Translations under genes and position numbers: made by a program
Notes under the pieces: model-generated
What the model was told of the DNA's origin: nothing
The model's database searches: none
The model's input: only the letters and a program-made list of their open reading frames with translations
Source of the DNA: Bin22 sp965207275
Lineage (GTDB): Bacteria; Chloroflexota; Dehalococcoidia; Lucifugimonadales; UBA3495
Direction of reading: 5' to 3'
Assembly: GCA_965207275.1 (NCBI GenBank)
Contig: CBDBMH010000002.1
Coordinates: forward strand, 62,001 to 126,000
Length of the DNA stretch: 64,000 nt
Shown: piece by piece, positions 34,325-42,802 of the stretch
Numbering within the stretch: position 1 is the first letter of the stretch
How the letters are laid out: each line of letters opens with the position of its first letter

Positions 34325-35239
34325 ATGGACAGCGGCAAGTTGGAAAACGGACAGTGCGCCGACGGGGAGGGCGATGCCGTGGGGGAGAGCGGGCAGTACC
34401 CGGCCAGCAGCCGGAGCCTGGACAGCCTGGACGAGATGCGGCTGGTGGCGCTCCTGGGGGACATGATCGAGCGGCAGGGCAAGCCCGGGGCGGCGGAGAC
34501 CCTGGGGGTGAGCGTGCGGACGTTGGGCCGGTTCGAGGAGTCCCGGCGGTTGACGCGGACGGTGGCGGCGGCGCTGGAAGCCCACCTGCTCAAGGGAGGG
34601 GGGTCGGCGGCGGACCGGCAGCGGCGGCAGGCGGCGGACGTGGCGGGACGGGTGGCGGCGTTGGAAAAGGCCCTACCGGAGGGTCTGGAGGCGCTGCGCC
34701 AGGAGGGGCAGAGCGCCGTCTCGGAGCAGGCCAAAGCCCTGGGCGAGTTGGAGCGGCGGGTGGCGGCGCTGGAGGCAGTGGGCGGTAGTGCGGCGGCGGG
34801 GAACGGCGGAGCGCCGACGGGAGGCGGTGCGGCAAAGTCGCAGCCGGCCGGTCAGAGCGCGGCGGCGGCCAATCCGGTGGTCCAGCGGCCCCGGCGGGTG
34901 TATCCCGACCTGGTAACCGCCGAGGCGGAACCCGGCGAGGAGTTGGTGTACGGCGACGCGGCCACGGCGGTGATCGTGCAATGGCGCGAGGCGCGGGACG
35001 CGGTGGGCAAGCCCAGGGACGCCCTGGACCGGCTCAATGCCCGGCAGCGGTGGTACGAGCTGGAGATCGAGCTGATCGAGCAGCACGAGCTCACCCTGCC
35101 CCCGGCGACGCGCTCCTGGGACTGGGGCGACCGTAGGCAGGAAGTCCGGCGCCGGAACGAGGCCCTGGACGAAATCATGGTGGACCGCAAGATGCTCCGG
35201 CTGCGCCGCTTTCTCACCTTCGGACTGTGGCGGAAGTAG
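34325..35239 (+). CDS. Putative regulator with N-terminal HTH and coiled coil
   Basis: 304 residues from ATG 34325, with AGGAGGCAGGTC before it. Residues about 38-90 contain MRLVALLGDMIERQGKPGAA, LGVSVRTLGRFEES and VAAALEAHLL, a helix-turn-helix-like unit. Residues 95-160 are a predicted coiled coil (RVAALEKAL, LGELERRVAALEA). After a Gly/Ala/Pro linker the C-terminal about 120 residues are conserved-looking and charged (ATAVIVQWREARDAVGKPRD, RQRWYELEIELIEQHELTLP). Divergent from the conjugation operon and next to the palindrome, it may regulate transfer. Confidence 0.55.
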   Translation: MDSGKLENGQCADGEGDAVGESGQYPASSRSLDSLDEMRLVALLGDMIERQGKPGAAETLGVSVRTLGRFEESRRLTRTVAAALEAHLLKGGGSAADRQRRQAADVAGRVAALEKALPEGLEALRQEGQSAVSEQAKALGELERRVAALEAVGGSAAAGNGGAPTGGGAAKSQPAGQSAAAANPVVQRPRRVYPDLVTAEAEPGEELVYGDAATAVIVQWREARDAVGKPRDALDRLNARQRWYELEIELIEQHELTLPPATRSWDWGDRRQEVRRRNEALDEIMVDRKMLRLRRFLTFGLWRK

Positions 35240-36023
35240 GGCGCCGGGGACAGCACCCGAACGGCCGTTCAAATTCAGCGGGACGGCAGCAAACGATTGG
35301 CGCGGGAGGGTGCAAAAAGACGGTTTTCGGGGTTCCCAGGATGGGGACGGGGGTGAATAATTGAATGCGTTGTCTGGCTTTTTCCAGTGTTTCCAGCCCA
35401 GAAAACTGGAGGGTCCATCCCCGACCCGGTTTGTTGTTTCGGGATCGAGCCCTGCTCTCCCGGCGGCTGACCATCTGGGATAAGCGCCCGCCCGCTGCGT
35501 GATGCGGAACCGGGGTCGAGCCCTGCTCCTCCGGCGACCGGTTCGATGCGGTGCATTGTCAGTCTCACCATCACACCATTGCCCAGGAGGTGGCAGACAG
35601 GAACAGGAACCCTTACCCCCTCGGTCTCACTCGCGGAACGGCTGACCCGCTTCGCCTTACCCCTTTCACCCTGCGGTTGATGCGCTGATTGCGCCTCGGC
35701 CGCTTCCTCACGTCTGCGGTTTGACGGCTGAAACCAGCCGGACCGCAGCCCTTTCCCTGCGCAGCCCCAGGACGTTGATCGTCTCCTGGGCCGGGCTGCG
35801 CTCTGCTTTTTCGCCCGCCGTCCGGTGAACGCTACGCAGTGTTCGCTGCGACGGCGGCGCGCGCTTTCTCTCTCCCCTCAATAACTCCGTTTCCCATGCC
35901 AGGCATCCGGCCCGGGGCGGAGTCCGTCTTTCTCCATCCTCATTGCAATCAGCACGGCCCGCGCTCCCCGGATGCCGCGCGGGTCAAGCACGCAAACGTC
36001 AATCACTAAATAAGGAGGCGAAC
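35240..36023. other. 785-base non-coding region, candidate origin
   Basis: No convincing gene in either strand. It contains an imperfect direct repeat at 35440 and 35511, several short inverted repeats (for example GCGAACACTGCG-like sequence near 35835) and a pyrimidine-rich tract 35880-35945. It separates the conjugation and replication modules, so it could carry a replication or transfer origin. Confidence 0.35.
35440..35539 (+). repeat. Imperfect direct repeat in the non-coding region
   Basis: Copies at 35440-35467 and 35510-35537 share GAGCCCTGCTC and flanks, about 24 of 28 bases identical, 70 bases apart. Confidence 0.5.
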
Positions 36024-36308
36024 ATGACAAGCGTGATACGGGCCATTTCCCTGGCGGCCAATCTGGGCCGGTTCCTCTGGAGGCACAAGCGACTCACCCT
36101 GGCGCTGGGGGTGGTCCTGCTCATCGTGGCGCCGCTTTTGACCGGCAGCGGCTTCGGGACCTTCTTCCTCAATCTCGTCGGCCTGGGCATCGCCGCCCTG
36201 GTGGTCCGGCGCATTGTCCAGGCGGGGAACCGGAGGCAGCAGGCCAATTGCCGGTGCAACTGCAATCGGCGCAACGCCAACGCTCGACAACAGGGAGGTA
36301 CGCCATGA
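36024..36308 (+). CDS. Small membrane protein, unknown function
   Basis: 94 residues; AAGGAGG lies seven bases before the ATG. Two hydrophobic segments (LTLALGVVLLIVAPLL, GTFFLNLVGLGIAALVV) are followed by a tail rich in Arg, Asn and Cys (NCRCNCNRRNANARQQ). First gene of the plus-strand replication/maintenance module, overlapping the next gene by four bases. No family recognised. Confidence 0.6.
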   Translation: MTSVIRAISLAANLGRFLWRHKRLTLALGVVLLIVAPLLTGSGFGTFFLNLVGLGIAALVVRRIVQAGNRRQQANCRCNCNRRNANARQQGGTP

Positions 36309-36778
36309 CCACGATGACGATTGAAACGTTAACTCTGGAAACCACGGCGTCGGTCCGCCGGTTGGAGGAACTGGTGGACCGCTTGCTGGCGGCGCTCCTG
36401 GGCGACGGCTCGGCTGCGGACGCGGACAGTGCGCCGACCGTCAGCTTGGTTCGCAGCGTTCACGAAGCCCGGCGGCTGCGGCAGGCGGGCGGCCTGGACG
36501 GGGCGCTGGCGGCGCTGGCGGTCGTTGACACTGGACAGGCCAACGATTCGGAACTGCGGTGGCTCTACGCCGAGTGGCTGGACATCGCCCGGCGCCGGTT
36601 CGCCGGACACAACGCCATGCTCTACAGCCCGGCCACCGGCAGGGCGGCGATATTGACGGGACGGGACGACGGCAGCCTGCACGTCGTCTCCGTCCTGGGG
36701 ATGCGCTGGCCGGTGGGCAAGACGGTCTCACGGCGCAGCCTGTGGGGATTGAAACCGCTGGCCAAGGGAGGTTCGTGA
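36305..36778 (+). CDS. Hypothetical protein upstream of primase
   Basis: 157 residues. The N-terminal half is helical (VRRLEELVDRLLAALLG, VHEARRLRQAGGLDGALAAL, LRWLYAEWLDIARRRF), resembling a short helical-hairpin repeat. The C-terminal third is beta-like (GHNAMLYSPATGRAAILTGR, LHVVSVLGMRW). Overlaps both neighbours by 1-4 bases, so it is translated with the primase. Function unknown. Confidence 0.55.
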   Translation: MTTMTIETLTLETTASVRRLEELVDRLLAALLGDGSAADADSAPTVSLVRSVHEARRLRQAGGLDGALAALAVVDTGQANDSELRWLYAEWLDIARRRFAGHNAMLYSPATGRAAILTGRDDGSLHVVSVLGMRWPVGKTVSRRSLWGLKPLAKGGS

Positions 36779-37833
36779 TGGTAGCAGCTCACATCGAGGT
36801 GGACTTCGCCGAACTCAGGGCGCGCAACCCCCTGGGCGACGCGGTGGAGGCCGCCGGCGTCGTCCTGCACGGCAAGGGGCGGGTCCGGCAGGGGGTTTGC
36901 CCCTTTCACCAGGAACAGGAAGGCAGCTTCACGGTGTACGCCAACACCGAGAAGTTCTGGTGTTTCGGCTGCGGGGCCGGCGGCGACGTGCTGGACTTCG
37001 TGGGACGCATGGAGGGACTGACCCTGCCCGAGGTCATCCGGCGGCTGGATGACGGCGCAACGCCGGGAGCAGCGGCTCCTACCAAACGGGCAACGCCAAC
37101 CCAACGTCCCACGGTTGTCTCCATCCCACCCCGCGATCCGGCGCTGCTGACGGCGGCGGTCCGGTTCTACGGCGGGCAACTGCGGCGCAGCCCGGCGGCG
37201 ATGCAGTACCTGGCCTCCCGGGGCATCGGGTTGGAAATGGCCCGGCGGCTGGGCCTCGGTTACGCGACGGGCCACGGACTGCGGGAGCACCTGCAAGCCA
37301 ACGGCTTCACCAACCAACGCCAACGGGCCTCCGGCCTGTTCCTGGAACGGGGCGCGGAGCGGTTCGCCGGGACCATCACCGTTCCCGACATGGCATCGGG
37401 CCGGGCACGCTGGCTCACCGGACGGGCGGTGCAACCCGACGCCAGGCCCCGCTTCCAGGCGTTGCCCGGCCCCAAGCCGGTGCTGGGCCTGGCAAGTCTC
37501 GGTCCGGCGCCCCCTTGCGTGATCGTCGCCGAAGGGGTCTTCGACTACCTGACGCTCACGGCCTGGGGCTATCCCGCCGCCGCCGCCCTGGGCACCCAGG
37601 GGATGGACAAGGTGGCTGCGGCGCTGCGGGGCTGCCCCCGGGTCTTCCTGGCCTTCGACAACGACGCTGCGGGCCACAGTGCGGCGGACGGCCTCAAGCA
37701 ACTGCTGGGCAAACGCGCCGCCGTGGTCAACCTGCCACCCGACGTCGCCGACTTGGGCGAGCTGGCAACGCGACCCAACGGCAACCTCATCTTCCGCCGC
37801 CTGCTGGCAAGGGCGGCCCACTGCTCCCGCTAG
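36778..37833 (+). CDS. DnaG-type primase (CHC2 zinc finger + TOPRIM)
   Basis: 351 residues. The zinc finger GVCPFHQEQEGSFTVY and FWCFGCGAGG occupies about 38-66. After a Pro/Thr linker, a primase core (YLASRGIGLEMARRLGLGYA) leads to the TOPRIM domain: VIVAEGVFDYLTL (about 248) and VFLAFDNDAAG (about 292). It is shorter than chromosomal DnaG and lacks the helicase-binding C-terminus, as usual for plasmid and phage primases. It probably primes replication of the element. Followed by a clear intrinsic terminator. Confidence 0.85.
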   Translation: MVAAHIEVDFAELRARNPLGDAVEAAGVVLHGKGRVRQGVCPFHQEQEGSFTVYANTEKFWCFGCGAGGDVLDFVGRMEGLTLPEVIRRLDDGATPGAAAPTKRATPTQRPTVVSIPPRDPALLTAAVRFYGGQLRRSPAAMQYLASRGIGLEMARRLGLGYATGHGLREHLQANGFTNQRQRASGLFLERGAERFAGTITVPDMASGRARWLTGRAVQPDARPRFQALPGPKPVLGLASLGPAPPCVIVAEGVFDYLTLTAWGYPAAAALGTQGMDKVAAALRGCPRVFLAFDNDAAGHSAADGLKQLLGKRAAVVNLPPDVADLGELATRPNGNLIFRRLLARAAHCSR

Positions 37834-37862
37834 TCAACTTCCAACCAACCTTCCTCTCTAAC

Positions 37863-37894
37863 GGCCCGCCTTCACCGGCGGGCCTTTCCTTTTC
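37863..37894 (+). terminator. Intrinsic terminator after primase
   Basis: GGCCCGCC/GGCGGGCC stem (37863-37884), loop TTCACC, then TTTCCTTTTC. Confidence 0.75.
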
Positions 37895-38006
37895 CCAACC
37901 AACTCAACCGCACGACGGTGCTTGCGGCCCCGCTGACGGCTTCCCACCGGCGAAGCCGCTTCAACCAACGGGCATACCCAACATCACAACGCAAAGGAGC
38001 AACGAA

Positions 38007-38891
38007 ATGGGTAACGGCAACAACCAGAACGGCAACGGACACCACAGCGCCAACGGGCACCACCCCAACGGCAGTGTCAACCTCAACGGCAACGGCCAGA
38101 ACGGGCGCCACAGCGGCAACGGCGTCGCCGATATCACCGGCCACGACCTCCTGTGGGACGGGCTGCCCCCCGCCGTGGTCAGCGCCCTGGAGCAGCCCCT
38201 GGACCCGGCCCTGGTCTCCCGGCGCGACGGGCGCGGCAACCGCAGCTACGAGTACATCGAGGGCCACACCGTCATCGACCAGGCCAACAAGATTTTCGGC
38301 TACGGCGGCTGGGGATACGAATTGGCCGGCGACGTGAGCCTGCGCCGCATCGAGAAGGTGGACGTCAGGACCGGCGAGCTCAAGGTCAACTACGCCTACA
38401 GCGCCCCGGTGCGGGTCAGCGTGGTGGGCGCGCCACCCCGCACCGACATCGGGTTCCACGTGGTCACTGACGACAACCCCGAGGGGCACGAGACTGCCGC
38501 CAAGGGCGCGGTGACCGACGGCCTGAAACGGGCGCTACGCAGCTTCGGCGACCGCTTCGGCAACGGCCTCTACGGGGACCAGCCTACGGCCAACGGCAGG
38601 GCCGGGGCGCAGTCATCCAACGCCAGGGCCAATGGCAACGGCAACTCCGGCCAGGGCAACAACGGGAACGGCCGGCGGGACGGTTCCTACCTCCAGCAGT
38701 TGCGGGGGCGGCTCATCGACCTGGGCGCAAAGCAGGGCTACGACGAGGACCGGGTGCGGGATGCGGTCAAGAAGCAGACGGGCAAGGACCTGGACGACCT
38801 GCTGACCAGGGATCTCAAGCCCCTGGTGGAGAACGCCGCCCGCAAGGTCAACGAGGCGAAGGCCGCCGCGGGCGGCAACGGCAACGGGTAG
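38007..38891 (+). CDS. Rad52-type single-strand annealing protein
   Basis: 294 residues. The N-terminal about 40 are low-complexity Asn/Gly/His. The Rad52/Rad22 core (about 45-195) is recognisable: DLLWDGLPPAVVSALEQPLD, SYEYIEGHTVIDQANKIFGY, GGWGYELAGDVSLRR and ETAAKGAVTDGLKRALRSFG with DRFGNGLYG. A second Asn/Gly linker precedes a helical C-terminal domain (LRGRLIDLGAKQGYDEDRVR). These proteins coat single-stranded DNA and anneal complementary strands. With the nearby Cas4-like nuclease and SSB it forms a phage-like recombination set. AAAGGAGC precedes the ATG. Confidence 0.8.
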   Translation: MGNGNNQNGNGHHSANGHHPNGSVNLNGNGQNGRHSGNGVADITGHDLLWDGLPPAVVSALEQPLDPALVSRRDGRGNRSYEYIEGHTVIDQANKIFGYGGWGYELAGDVSLRRIEKVDVRTGELKVNYAYSAPVRVSVVGAPPRTDIGFHVVTDDNPEGHETAAKGAVTDGLKRALRSFGDRFGNGLYGDQPTANGRAGAQSSNARANGNGNSGQGNNGNGRRDGSYLQQLRGRLIDLGAKQGYDEDRVRDAVKKQTGKDLDDLLTRDLKPLVENAARKVNEAKAAAGGNGNG

Positions 38892-38916
38892 GACTGCCTC
38901 GGCAAACACTATTCAA

Positions 38917-38950
38917 CGGGGCCGTCTCCATCGCGGGGCGGCCCCGTTTC
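38917..38950 (+). terminator. Terminator-like hairpin after rad52-like gene
   Basis: CGGGGCCG (38917-38924) pairs with CGGCCCCG (38939-38946), followed by TTTCCC. Same sequence family as the hairpins at 39720 and 40897. Confidence 0.6.
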
Positions 38951-38978
38951 CCATTTACAGGAATAGGGAGGAACTCAA

Positions 38979-39299
38979 ATGACGGCAACCACTATGCACA
39001 CCCCCTGGGGCTGGCCCCAGGACATCGAAGATCTGGCTGAGGGCGTCTGGCGGGTGTCCACCGCCGGACACGGCGGTCTGAAGCTCAGCCGGGAACGGTG
39101 GGAGGAACTGCCCGACGTGGTGCGGGACACTTTCCTCAACGCGACCTTCGCCGAAGAGGACTGCGAGGAACCCATTGCCCGGACCCTGCTGGGCCTGGGC
39201 GACGCCGGGGAGCGGGAACTGGCCCTGAAGATAGCGGGCTACTTCGACCGCTACTCTCCGGCACTGCCCTTCCTCGGCAACGAGGGGGGTTCGCCATGA
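38979..39299 (+). CDS. DUF7007-like small protein
   Basis: 106 residues. TPWGWPQDIEDLAEGVWRVS then TAGHGGLKLSRERWEELPDVV and AEEDCEEPIARTLLGL match the pattern of a plasmid-borne family (DUF7007-like) in which a conserved TPWG...HGG...EEDC order recurs. Function unknown. Four-base overlap with the following TSCPD gene. Confidence 0.55.
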   Translation: MTATTMHTPWGWPQDIEDLAEGVWRVSTAGHGGLKLSRERWEELPDVVRDTFLNATFAEEDCEEPIARTLLGLGDAGERELALKIAGYFDRYSPALPFLGNEGGSP

Positions 39300-39691
39300 C
39301 CGCCACCCGAAGCAGGCCCCGCTGCCTGCCCAGCGTAACGACGAAACTCAGTACCGAGCTGGGCAGCCTGTTCGTCACCGTGGGCCTGGACGAAGACGGC
39401 CAGCCCTTCGAGGTGTTCGGCAGCCTGGGCAAGGCCGGCAGCCTGCAACACGGGATGACCGAGCTGGCCTGCCGGCTGGTCTCTCTGCACCTGCGGCGCG
39501 GCACCCCACTCAACGAAATCATCGGCCAGATACAGGGCATTTCCGAGATGCAGCCCTGGCCCAACCGGATGGACGACGGGCGCACGATCTATGTTCGGGG
39601 TCTCGGCGACGCCATCGCCCTGGTCCTGCGGGACTACCTGGCAGCGCAGGACGATGCGGAACCGGCGGAACTGACCATCGCCGCCGACTGA
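39296..39691 (+). CDS. Stand-alone TSCPD-domain protein
   Basis: 131 residues. Residues about 15-85 (KLSTELGSLFVTVGLDEDGQ, EVFGSLGKAGSLQHGMTELA, RLVSLHLRRGTPLNEIIGQI) match the TSCPD domain normally found at the C-terminus of B12-dependent ribonucleotide reductases. Here it is free-standing, without the catalytic subunit and without the TSCPD-like cysteine. Overlaps the preceding gene by four bases. It may bind nucleotides or DNA, or modulate reductase activity (inference). Confidence 0.65.
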   Translation: MTATRSRPRCLPSVTTKLSTELGSLFVTVGLDEDGQPFEVFGSLGKAGSLQHGMTELACRLVSLHLRRGTPLNEIIGQIQGISEMQPWPNRMDDGRTIYVRGLGDAIALVLRDYLAAQDDAEPAELTIAAD

Positions 39692-39719
39692 ACAACCCGA
39701 ACTGACCCATCGGGGCGCA

Positions 39720-39750
39720 CGGGGCCGTCTCTCTGCGGAGGGCGGCCCCG
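39720..39750 (+). terminator. Terminator-like hairpin after TSCPD gene
   Basis: CGGGGCCG (39720-39727) pairs with CGGCCCCG (39743-39750), followed by CTTCTC; shares its GGGGCCGTCTC core with the hairpins at 38917 and 40897. Confidence 0.55.
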
Positions 39751-39794
39751 CTTCTCATCTACCGGACATTCAACTCTACGGAGGAACGACAACC

Positions 39795-40847
39795 ATGACT
39801 ATCACGATGGACAAGCAGACCGACGTTTACTCCCGGCCCAACGCCCGCTTCGACCAGGGCGGCACCCTGGAGATCCGGGCCTCGGCGGTGGGCAACTGCC
39901 GCCGCGCCCTGTGGTACGAGGCCACCGGCCACCAGGTCACCAACCCCCGCAGCGACGACTCCCTGACCATGCTGGAAGCGGGCAACGCTTTGGAGCCGGT
40001 GGTGCTGCGGGCCATGGAGCGGGCCGGCTGGGACATTACCCCCACCGACCGGGACAACCCCCGGATGGTCTCCCTGCGGCTCGGACCGACGCTGGTGGTC
40101 AGCGGCCACGTTGACGCCGCCGGCGTGGCGCCCATCTTCGGCAACGAACCCAGCATCGTAGAGGTCAAGACCCGGGGGCCGGAAGCCTACAAGAAGTGGC
40201 GGGTGTTGGGCGCCGAGCGCAGCCACCCGGAGACGGTTTGGCAGGCCGCCTTCTACACCTACGGGGCGTTCGACCAGGCCCGGGACGTGGTGATCGCCAC
40301 CCTGGACACCGGCGGACGCACCTGGGACTACGAGGTGATACCGGCCCATAGGGTGGAGCGGGCCTTCGAGCAAGCCTGCGCCCGGCTGGGCGAACTGGCG
40401 GCCCACCACCTGGTCAACGGGTCGGACCCGGCAGTCCTGCCGGAGCGGGACTTCACCGCCGACGACTGGCAGTGCAAACGGTGTCCCTTCCTGAACGCCT
40501 GTCAGCCGGGGTCGGCGACGGTGGAACCGGACCCGGCTGACGAACCTGCCGAGCCGGTCAGCGACGAGGAGGCGCGGGCAGCCCTGGCCGAGTACGAGCA
40601 GGCCCAGGAGATGCTGAAGGCCATCGAAGAGGACAAGCAGTGGGCGCTGGGGATGCTGCGGACCTGGCTCAAGCAGCAGGGGAAGGACAAGGCCAGGCTC
40701 GATGGCAGGGAGAAGACCCGCACCGTGGGGATGGTCAAGAACACCCGCTACAACGTGGATCACAAGAAGCTGAACGCGGTGCTGGACCCGGAGAGCAGGG
40801 CGGGCATCGTCACCGAGAACGTCTCCCACTACCTGCGAGTCAGCTAG
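39795..40847 (+). CDS. Cas4/RecB-like PD-(D/E)xK nuclease
   Basis: 350 residues. Cys35 in GNCRRALWYE and the later CKRCPFLNAC (about 226-235) provide the four cysteines of a Cas4/AddB-type iron-sulfur cluster. The nuclease core is VVSGHVDA (about 103), SIVEVKTR (about 118) and WQAAFYTYG. The C-terminal about 90 residues are a charged helical extension (AALAEYEQAQEMLKAIEEDK) with VKNTRYNVDHKKL. It would act as an exonuclease feeding single strands to the Rad52-like protein. There is no CRISPR array in the window, so a Cas4 adaptation role is not supported. Confidence 0.8.
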   Translation: MTITMDKQTDVYSRPNARFDQGGTLEIRASAVGNCRRALWYEATGHQVTNPRSDDSLTMLEAGNALEPVVLRAMERAGWDITPTDRDNPRMVSLRLGPTLVVSGHVDAAGVAPIFGNEPSIVEVKTRGPEAYKKWRVLGAERSHPETVWQAAFYTYGAFDQARDVVIATLDTGGRTWDYEVIPAHRVERAFEQACARLGELAAHHLVNGSDPAVLPERDFTADDWQCKRCPFLNACQPGSATVEPDPADEPAEPVSDEEARAALAEYEQAQEMLKAIEEDKQWALGMLRTWLKQQGKDKARLDGREKTRTVGMVKNTRYNVDHKKLNAVLDPESRAGIVTENVSHYLRVS

Positions 40848-40896
40848 GCACTCGCTCACGGATACCACGACGCTCCGCAGGCCGGAGCGCGACACC

Positions 40897-40929
40897 GGGC
40901 CGTCTCCTTTCTAAAGGAAGGGACGGCCC
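40897..40929 (+). terminator. Terminator-like hairpin after nuclease gene
   Basis: GGGCCGTC (40897-40904) pairs with GACGGCCC (40922-40929); an inner TCCTTT/AAAGGA stem extends it. No T-run. Confidence 0.55.
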
Positions 40930-40971
40930 CGCCACGGAAACCCCAATTCACAAACCTACGGAGGAAAGATC

Positions 40972-41397
40972 ATGGCGAAGACCATCAACAAGGTGGAACT
41001 GTTGGGACGGGTCGGGAACGATCCGGAGATGCGCTACACGGCGTCGGGCATCGCCGTCACCCAGCTGCGCCTGGCCACGGACCGGCTGCGCCGGGACGGC
41101 GACGACGAGACCGACTGGCACCAGGTGGTGGTGTGGGACAAGTTGGCGGAAGCGGTGGCTCAGTACGTGGAAAAGGGCCAGAGGATTTACGTCGCGGGCC
41201 GTCTGGCTCAAAACTCCTGGACCGGCGACGACGGGCAGCGGCGCTACCGCACCGAGATTCACGCCCAGGACGTGGTGTTCCTGGACTCCTCCCGCAATGG
41301 CAACGGCGGCGGCAACCACGGCAACCACGCCTATCCCGGAAACAGCAACGGGGTCAATTCCGGCGCCGGACAGCCTGCCGACGACCTTCCCTTCTAG
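40972..41397 (+). CDS. ssb: Single-stranded DNA-binding protein
   Basis: 141 residues. The OB-fold (1-105) is typical: NKVELLGRVGNDPEMRYTAS, DWHQVVVWDKLAEAVAQYVE, KGQRIYVAGRL. The tail is rich in Asn and Gly and ends DDLPF, the acidic tip that recruits partner enzymes. Preceded by GGAGGAAAG. It serves replication and the Rad52/Cas4-like recombination set of this element. Confidence 0.92.
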   Translation: MAKTINKVELLGRVGNDPEMRYTASGIAVTQLRLATDRLRRDGDDETDWHQVVVWDKLAEAVAQYVEKGQRIYVAGRLAQNSWTGDDGQRRYRTEIHAQDVVFLDSSRNGNGGGNHGNHAYPGNSNGVNSGAGQPADDLPF

Positions 41398-41440
41398 CCG
41401 GTCATCCACATAGCGACGCCCGCCACCGGCGGAAGCAACA

Positions 41441-41485
41441 CGGGGGCACTCCCTGCCTAAAGGGAGCGCCCCCGCTTTCGTTTCC
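41441..41485 (+). terminator. Intrinsic-type terminator after ssb
   Basis: CGGGGGC..TCCCT pairs with AGGGAGCGCCCCCG (41441-41474), followed by CTTTCGTTT. Confidence 0.65.
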
Positions 41486-41511
41486 CAATCTCACCCTAAA
41501 GGAAGTGAGCC

Positions 41512-42048
41512 ATGCCCCGAAAGAAGCAGACCAAGACCGACGACACCCCCGCCGTCACCCTGGAGGGCCACGCCGTGCTGGAGGCCCTGCGCTCCAACCT
41601 CTCCCTCCTGGGCGAGCTGGCGGCCCGCTACCAGGTGGACCTGCAGCCCGTGCGCCCCGCCGACCGACCGGCTATCAACTGCCCCCAGGACGTTTACAGC
41701 CTGCTGGGGCCGGAGATGTCGGCCCTGGCCCAGGAGCAACTGAGGGTGCTGCTGCTGAATACCCGCAATGAGGTGATGGGCCAGCGGGTGGTCTACCAGG
41801 GGAACGTCAACTCGTCCATCGTCCGCCCCGCCGAGGTGCTGCGCGCCGCCGTAATCGACTCGGCCCCCAGCATCATTATTTCCCATAACCATCCCTCCGG
41901 CGACCCGACCCCCAGCCCGGAGGACGTGAAGATCACCCGCGAACTGGTCGAGGGCGGCAGGCTCCTGGGCATCGACGTGCTGGACCACATCGTCATCGGC
42001 GGCAGCAAGTACGTCAGCCTCAAGGAAAGGAAGTTGATGGACGACTAG
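41512..42048 (+). CDS. radC: RadC/JAB-domain protein
   Basis: 178 residues. The C-terminal JAB/MPN-type domain carries IIISHNHPSGDPTPSPEDVK (about 120-140), the metal-binding HxHxSGxxxPSxxD signature of RadC, and ends GGSKYVSLKER. The N-terminal helical region (DVYSLLGPEMSALAQEQLRV) matches RadC. The family is common on plasmids and islands; despite the name its role in repair is doubtful. AAGGAAG precedes the ATG. Confidence 0.88.
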   Translation: MPRKKQTKTDDTPAVTLEGHAVLEALRSNLSLLGELAARYQVDLQPVRPADRPAINCPQDVYSLLGPEMSALAQEQLRVLLLNTRNEVMGQRVVYQGNVNSSIVRPAEVLRAAVIDSAPSIIISHNHPSGDPTPSPEDVKITRELVEGGRLLGIDVLDHIVIGGSKYVSLKERKLMDD

Positions 42049-42145
42049 CCGCCACAGCACCGAGACCGACGATATGTCGCCGGTCCTCACGCGGGGACGC
42101 TATCCCCGCGCCGCAACCTCAACCCACGATGAAAGGAGACCACCC

Positions 42146-42802
42146 ATGCTGGCAACCCAAGCCACCATCAACCCTGACGACCTCTACACGGTCACGGCGG
42201 GCGGCTACTCGGCCACCGCCGACGCCTTCGCCCGGGACCCGGACACCGAGGGCCTCTGGTTCCTCTCCATGGTGGGACCCCAGACGGCGCTCAAGGCCAT
42301 CTGGGCCTCCCTGCTCAAGCAGCCCCCGGACCCGGCCTTCCTCATCCAGGGCACCGAGGGCATGGCCTTCACCGGCGGCTACCGCCGCTGCGTCGTACCG
42401 CCGCCCACCATCGGCACCTGGACCACCCGCATCGCCCGCCTGCCCACCTCCGGCGGCTGGCACGCGCTGGTCTACACCCGGATGGCCGAGTTCGCCTTCG
42501 AGCGGGACTCCTTCCTGCTGCTGGCCCCCAGCGAGGCGGAGGCCCCGGCCCTCTACCACCGCTTCCTGGACAAGCGCAGCCCCCTGCCCCTGCACCACTC
42601 CTGGGCCAACTGGCTCTGGCGCAAGGGCCTGCGGGACGAAAGCATCAAGCCCCTCCAGTCAATGGGCGTCGTCGCCTACTGGTGCGCCCCCGACGCCGAG
42701 AAGCTGCGGGACGACCTCTCCGACGCCGTGGCCATGGGCCTGCTCACCCTGCCCCAGGCGGAGCTCAACGTCACCGAGAAGGAGATGGCAAACTATGGAT
42801 AG
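42146..42802 (+). CDS. Hypothetical protein (plasmid module)
   Basis: 218 residues from ATG 42146, preceded by AAAGGAGA. Features include GYSATADAFARDPDTEGLWF, VGPQTALKAIWASLLK and LPTSGGWHALVYTRMAEFAF; the C-terminal part (LHHSWANWLWRKGLRD, VVAYWCAPDAEKLRDDLSDA) is helical. No family recognised, but the sequence is clean and codon use matches its neighbours. Overlaps the next gene by eight bases. Confidence 0.6.
   Translation: MLATQATINPDDLYTVTAGGYSATADAFARDPDTEGLWFLSMVGPQTALKAIWASLLKQPPDPAFLIQGTEGMAFTGGYRRCVVPPPTIGTWTTRIARLPTSGGWHALVYTRMAEFAFERDSFLLLAPSEAEAPALYHRFLDKRSPLPLHHSWANWLWRKGLRDESIKPLQSMGVVAYWCAPDAEKLRDDLSDAVAMGLLTLPQAELNVTEKEMANYG

Noticed and set aside
23390..36300. A MOB-type relaxase gene
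   Set aside because: I searched the conjugation region for three-histidine and tyrosine relaxase motifs and saw none; the replication-relaxation protein is the only candidate and is not a classical relaxase.
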